Positions 51,324 to 52,763 of a DNA stretch of 52,763 nucleotides are shown here, in pieces (the stretch's first letter is position 1; each line of letters begins with the position of its first letter). The DNA is from Streptomyces sp. T39 (GTDB taxonomy: Bacteria; Actinomycetota; Actinomycetes; Streptomycetales; Streptomycetaceae): the NCBI RefSeq assembly GCF_008042045.1, contig NZ_RDBP01000037.1, positions 475,494 to 528,256 on the forward strand, given 5' to 3'. The translations under genes and the position numbers were made by a program. Under the pieces are notes generated by a model. That model saw only the letters and a program-made list of their open reading frames with translations, made no database searches and was not told the origin of the DNA.

Positions 51324-51363
51324 CGCCGGAGGGCGCACCCCGTACGGGGTGCGCCCTCCGGCG
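51324..51363. terminator. 40-bp perfect palindrome, bidirectional terminator
   Basis: The two 20-bp halves (51324-51343 and 51344-51363) are exact reverse complements with no spacer (centre CCGTACGG). It lies between convergent gene ends at 51308 and 51409. Confidence 0.85.
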
Positions 51364-51408
51364 TATGTCGTGCGCGCCGCCTCGTCGCGGGGCAGTCTGC
51401 GGGATGCC

Positions 51409-52128
51409 TCAGTAGGCGCTGTTCACGTTGTCCATGGAGCCGTAGCGGTCGGCCGCGTAGTTGCAGGCGGCGACGATGTTGGCGACCGGGTCGTACTGGT
51501 CCTTCTTGGTGCCCGGGATGTGGTAGGCGTCGAAGGTCGGCTTGATGACCTGGAGCAGGCCCTTCGACGGCACGCCGTTGATGGCGTTGATGTCCCAGTT
51601 GTTGATGGCCATCGGGTTGCCGCTGGACTCCCGCATGATGTTGCGGTGGATGCCCTCGTAGCTGCCCGGGATGTTGTGCTTCTTCATGATGGACATGGCC
51701 TCGCGGATCCAGCCGTCCAGGTTGTTCGGGTAGGTCACCTTCGCCGGCTTGGCGGCGCGGGCGGACCGGTCGGCGGCGGCCTTCGCGGCGGCGCGCTTCT
51801 CGGCGGCGGCCTTGGCCGCGGCCTTCTTGGCGGCCTCGGCCTTCTTCGCGGCGGCTGCCTCCGCCTTCTGCTTCGCCTGCGCGGCCTTGAACTGGGCCTC
51901 GAAGGCGGTCTGCTGCGTGGAGATGCTCTCGCGGACCTGTGCGGCCTGCTCGGGGTTGACCTTCCACGCGACCGGGGCGGCCGCGGCGACCTCAGTGGTC
52001 GTGCCTGCCTCGGCGTCGCTGGGGGCGAGCGTGAGCGCCACAGCGGCGGAGGCGGCAACGGCGACGCCGGTGACCGCGGCCTTGCGCGATCGGAGACGAC
52101 GGAGGGCGGTGGTGTTGAACGCGGACAT
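51409..52128 (-). CDS. Secreted lytic transglycosylase (SLT domain)
   Basis: 239 aa from ATG 52128. Signal peptide (RRLRSRKAAVTGVAVAASAA, cleavage near AEA at about 41). An Ala/Lys-rich coiled coil spans about 63-130 (AKKAEAAKKAAAKAAAEKRA). The C-terminal goose-type lysozyme fold has the catalytic Glu167 in NIMRESSGNPMAINNWD, followed by GVPSKGLLQVIKPTFDAYHI. It cuts peptidoglycan outside the membrane. AGAGG precedes the ATG. Confidence 0.9.
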   Translation of the reverse strand: MSAFNTTALRRLRSRKAAVTGVAVAASAAVALTLAPSDAEAGTTTEVAAAAPVAWKVNPEQAAQVRESISTQQTAFEAQFKAAQAKQKAEAAAAKKAEAAKKAAAKAAAEKRAAAKAAADRSARAAKPAKVTYPNNLDGWIREAMSIMKKHNIPGSYEGIHRNIMRESSGNPMAINNWDINAINGVPSKGLLQVIKPTFDAYHIPGTKKDQYDPVANIVAACNYAADRYGSMDNVNSAY

Positions 52129-52248
52129 ACAGACGTACCTCTTCGAATAGCGGAAAGTCGCCTCAGGCCGGATCGGCTCTGCGCTGTTCGGAAGCGACGT
52201 CGGCAATTCTTAGCGGCGGCAAAATGCGGTGGCAAAGGTGTGACGTAC

Positions 52249-52266
52249 GATCCGTCATAGTGGATC
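52249..52266. promoter_or_regulatory. Paired-GATC dyad upstream of the transglycosylase gene
   Basis: GATCC at 52249-52253 and GGATC at 52262-52266, with the two GATC 14 nt apart. Read on the minus strand it begins TGATCCACT, the same nine bases as the dyad next to the gbn-like gene at 18790-18798. A shared protein site is possible. Confidence 0.35.
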
Positions 52267-52406
52267 ACGGTTGCCCCATACGTCCGTTTCACCCGTGAAG
52301 TACCGGCTCACATGCCCTTTATGTACGTACTAGCGTGGTTCGTAAGTGACCTGGGTCCTATGCCCGGCCTCACATGGCGGCCACCCCCGGATCACCCCGT
52401 GTTGCA

Positions 52407-52688
52407 TCAGCAATCCGCACCGTGAGGGTCCTCGGCCGGGAGGAGGAGATGGACGTCCCCGAACTCGTGCCAGAGGTAGCGGTGCCTCAGCGCCTCGGCG
52501 TACGCGCAGGCCAGCGCCGCCTCCCCGGCCACCGCCGCGAGCATCAGCAGATGGGACGCCTCCGGCTCGTGCAGCCCGGTCAGCAGACCGTCGACCACCT
52601 GCACCCCCGTGCGGGGGGTGACCACCAGGTCGGTCCAGCCCGCCGCCGGCCTCACCGCGCCCGAGGGACCGAGCCGGTGGTGGTGCAC
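52407..52688 (-). pseudogene. QueA-like C-terminal fragment
   Basis: 93-codon frame. After about 8 unrelated residues, the text GAVRPAAGWTDLVVTP, VVDGLLTGLHEPEASHLLMLAAVAGEAALACAYAEALRHRYLWHEFGDVHLLLP (in pieces) is the C-terminal end of a QueA-like S-adenosylmethionine:tRNA ribosyltransferase-isomerase. The N-terminal three-quarters is missing: homology stops near 52672, where plus-strand QueA-like coding begins. Truncated gene, inversion breakpoint, or assembly chimera. Confidence 0.65.
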
Positions 52689-52763
52689 TTCTCGACGCGC
52701 GGCGACGGCGGCCGGTGGGCGGTGGAGCTGCGGCGGCCGGACGGCTCGGGGAGCACCGTGCCC
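52674..52763 (+). pseudogene. QueA-like N-terminal-half fragment, opposite strand, runs off the window
   Basis: Plus-strand frame EPVVVHFSTRGDGGRW then AVELRRPDGSGSTVP resembles the early-middle part of the same QueA-like family. It faces away from the C-terminal fragment on the other strand, with no start codon of its own nearby. The missing middle of about 180 residues is not in the window. Confidence 0.5.

Noticed and set aside
52129..52406. c-di-AMP (ydaO-type) riboswitch upstream of the transglycosylase gene, as seen for some Streptomyces cell-wall hydrolases.
   Set aside because: I could not find the conserved core in this 278-nt region on the minus strand.

Overview
The window is high-GC actinobacterial DNA, almost certainly from a Streptomyces chromosome. 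The evidence is a strong GC third-position bias, many GTG starts, short operons separated by long GC-rich hairpin terminators, and a gene order I recognise as core Streptomyces. That order runs: cobalamin genes, PiT phosphate transporter, ABC-F protein, GATC-binding nucleoid protein, fabG-fabI, moaA, tyrS, tldD-pmbA, serB, FHA-ABC transporter. I see no rRNA, tRNA, CRISPR array, prophage or insertion sequence.

Layout. (1) 0.1-9.9 kb is a leftward cobalamin cluster. A B12 riboswitch leads cobD, cobQ, a fused ChlI/ChlD-type cobaltochelatase, cobO and cobB; a cobE-like remnant and cobC lie beyond. A ZIP metal transporter sits inside it on the opposite strand. (2) 10-11.6 kb: a PiT phosphate transporter with a small membrane partner and a good PHO box. 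(3) 11.8-17 kb: aldolase, alpha/beta hydrolase, an uncharacterised protein, a VOC protein and a neutral zinc metallopeptidase. (4) 17-20.3 kb: an ABC-F ATPase behind a probable leaderless 7-codon ORF, a Gbn-like nucleoid protein, and an enoyl-CoA hydratase. (5) 20.5-22.9 kb: a five-gene Asp23/AmaP envelope module. (6) 22.9-32.6 kb: metabolic and nuclease genes, an 0.88-kb gene-free stretch full of hairpins, and a secreted subtilase. (7) 32.9-36 kb: DUF485-ActP acetate uptake and moaA. (8) 36-41.6 kb: small stress proteins, tyrS and the TldD/PmbA pair. (9) 41.8-43.3 kb: fabG-fabI of fatty acid synthesis. (10) 43.5-52.1 kb: a GntR regulator facing an MFS transporter, SixA phosphatase, serB, FHA-ABC transporter and a transglycosylase. 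(11) The right edge holds two oppositely oriented pieces of a QueA-like gene.

Most of the window is ordinary conserved chromosome. The strongest anomaly is a 99-bp perfect, codon-aligned inverted duplication of the start of the ZIP gene (1684-1782 and 2219-2317). It replaces the 5' part of cobE and could let the 436-bp segment between the arms invert, swapping a Gly/His-rich N-terminus onto the ZIP transporter. A second inverted junction inside the QueA-like gene (near 52.67 kb) raises the alternative that both are assembly or amplification chimeras. Other points of interest are the short ORF before the ABC-F gene, the start-codon hairpin behind the B12 riboswitch, an operator inside the MFS promoter, overlapping alternative hairpins before the Asp23 operon, and paired-GATC dyads near the Gbn-like gene and the transglycosylase gene.
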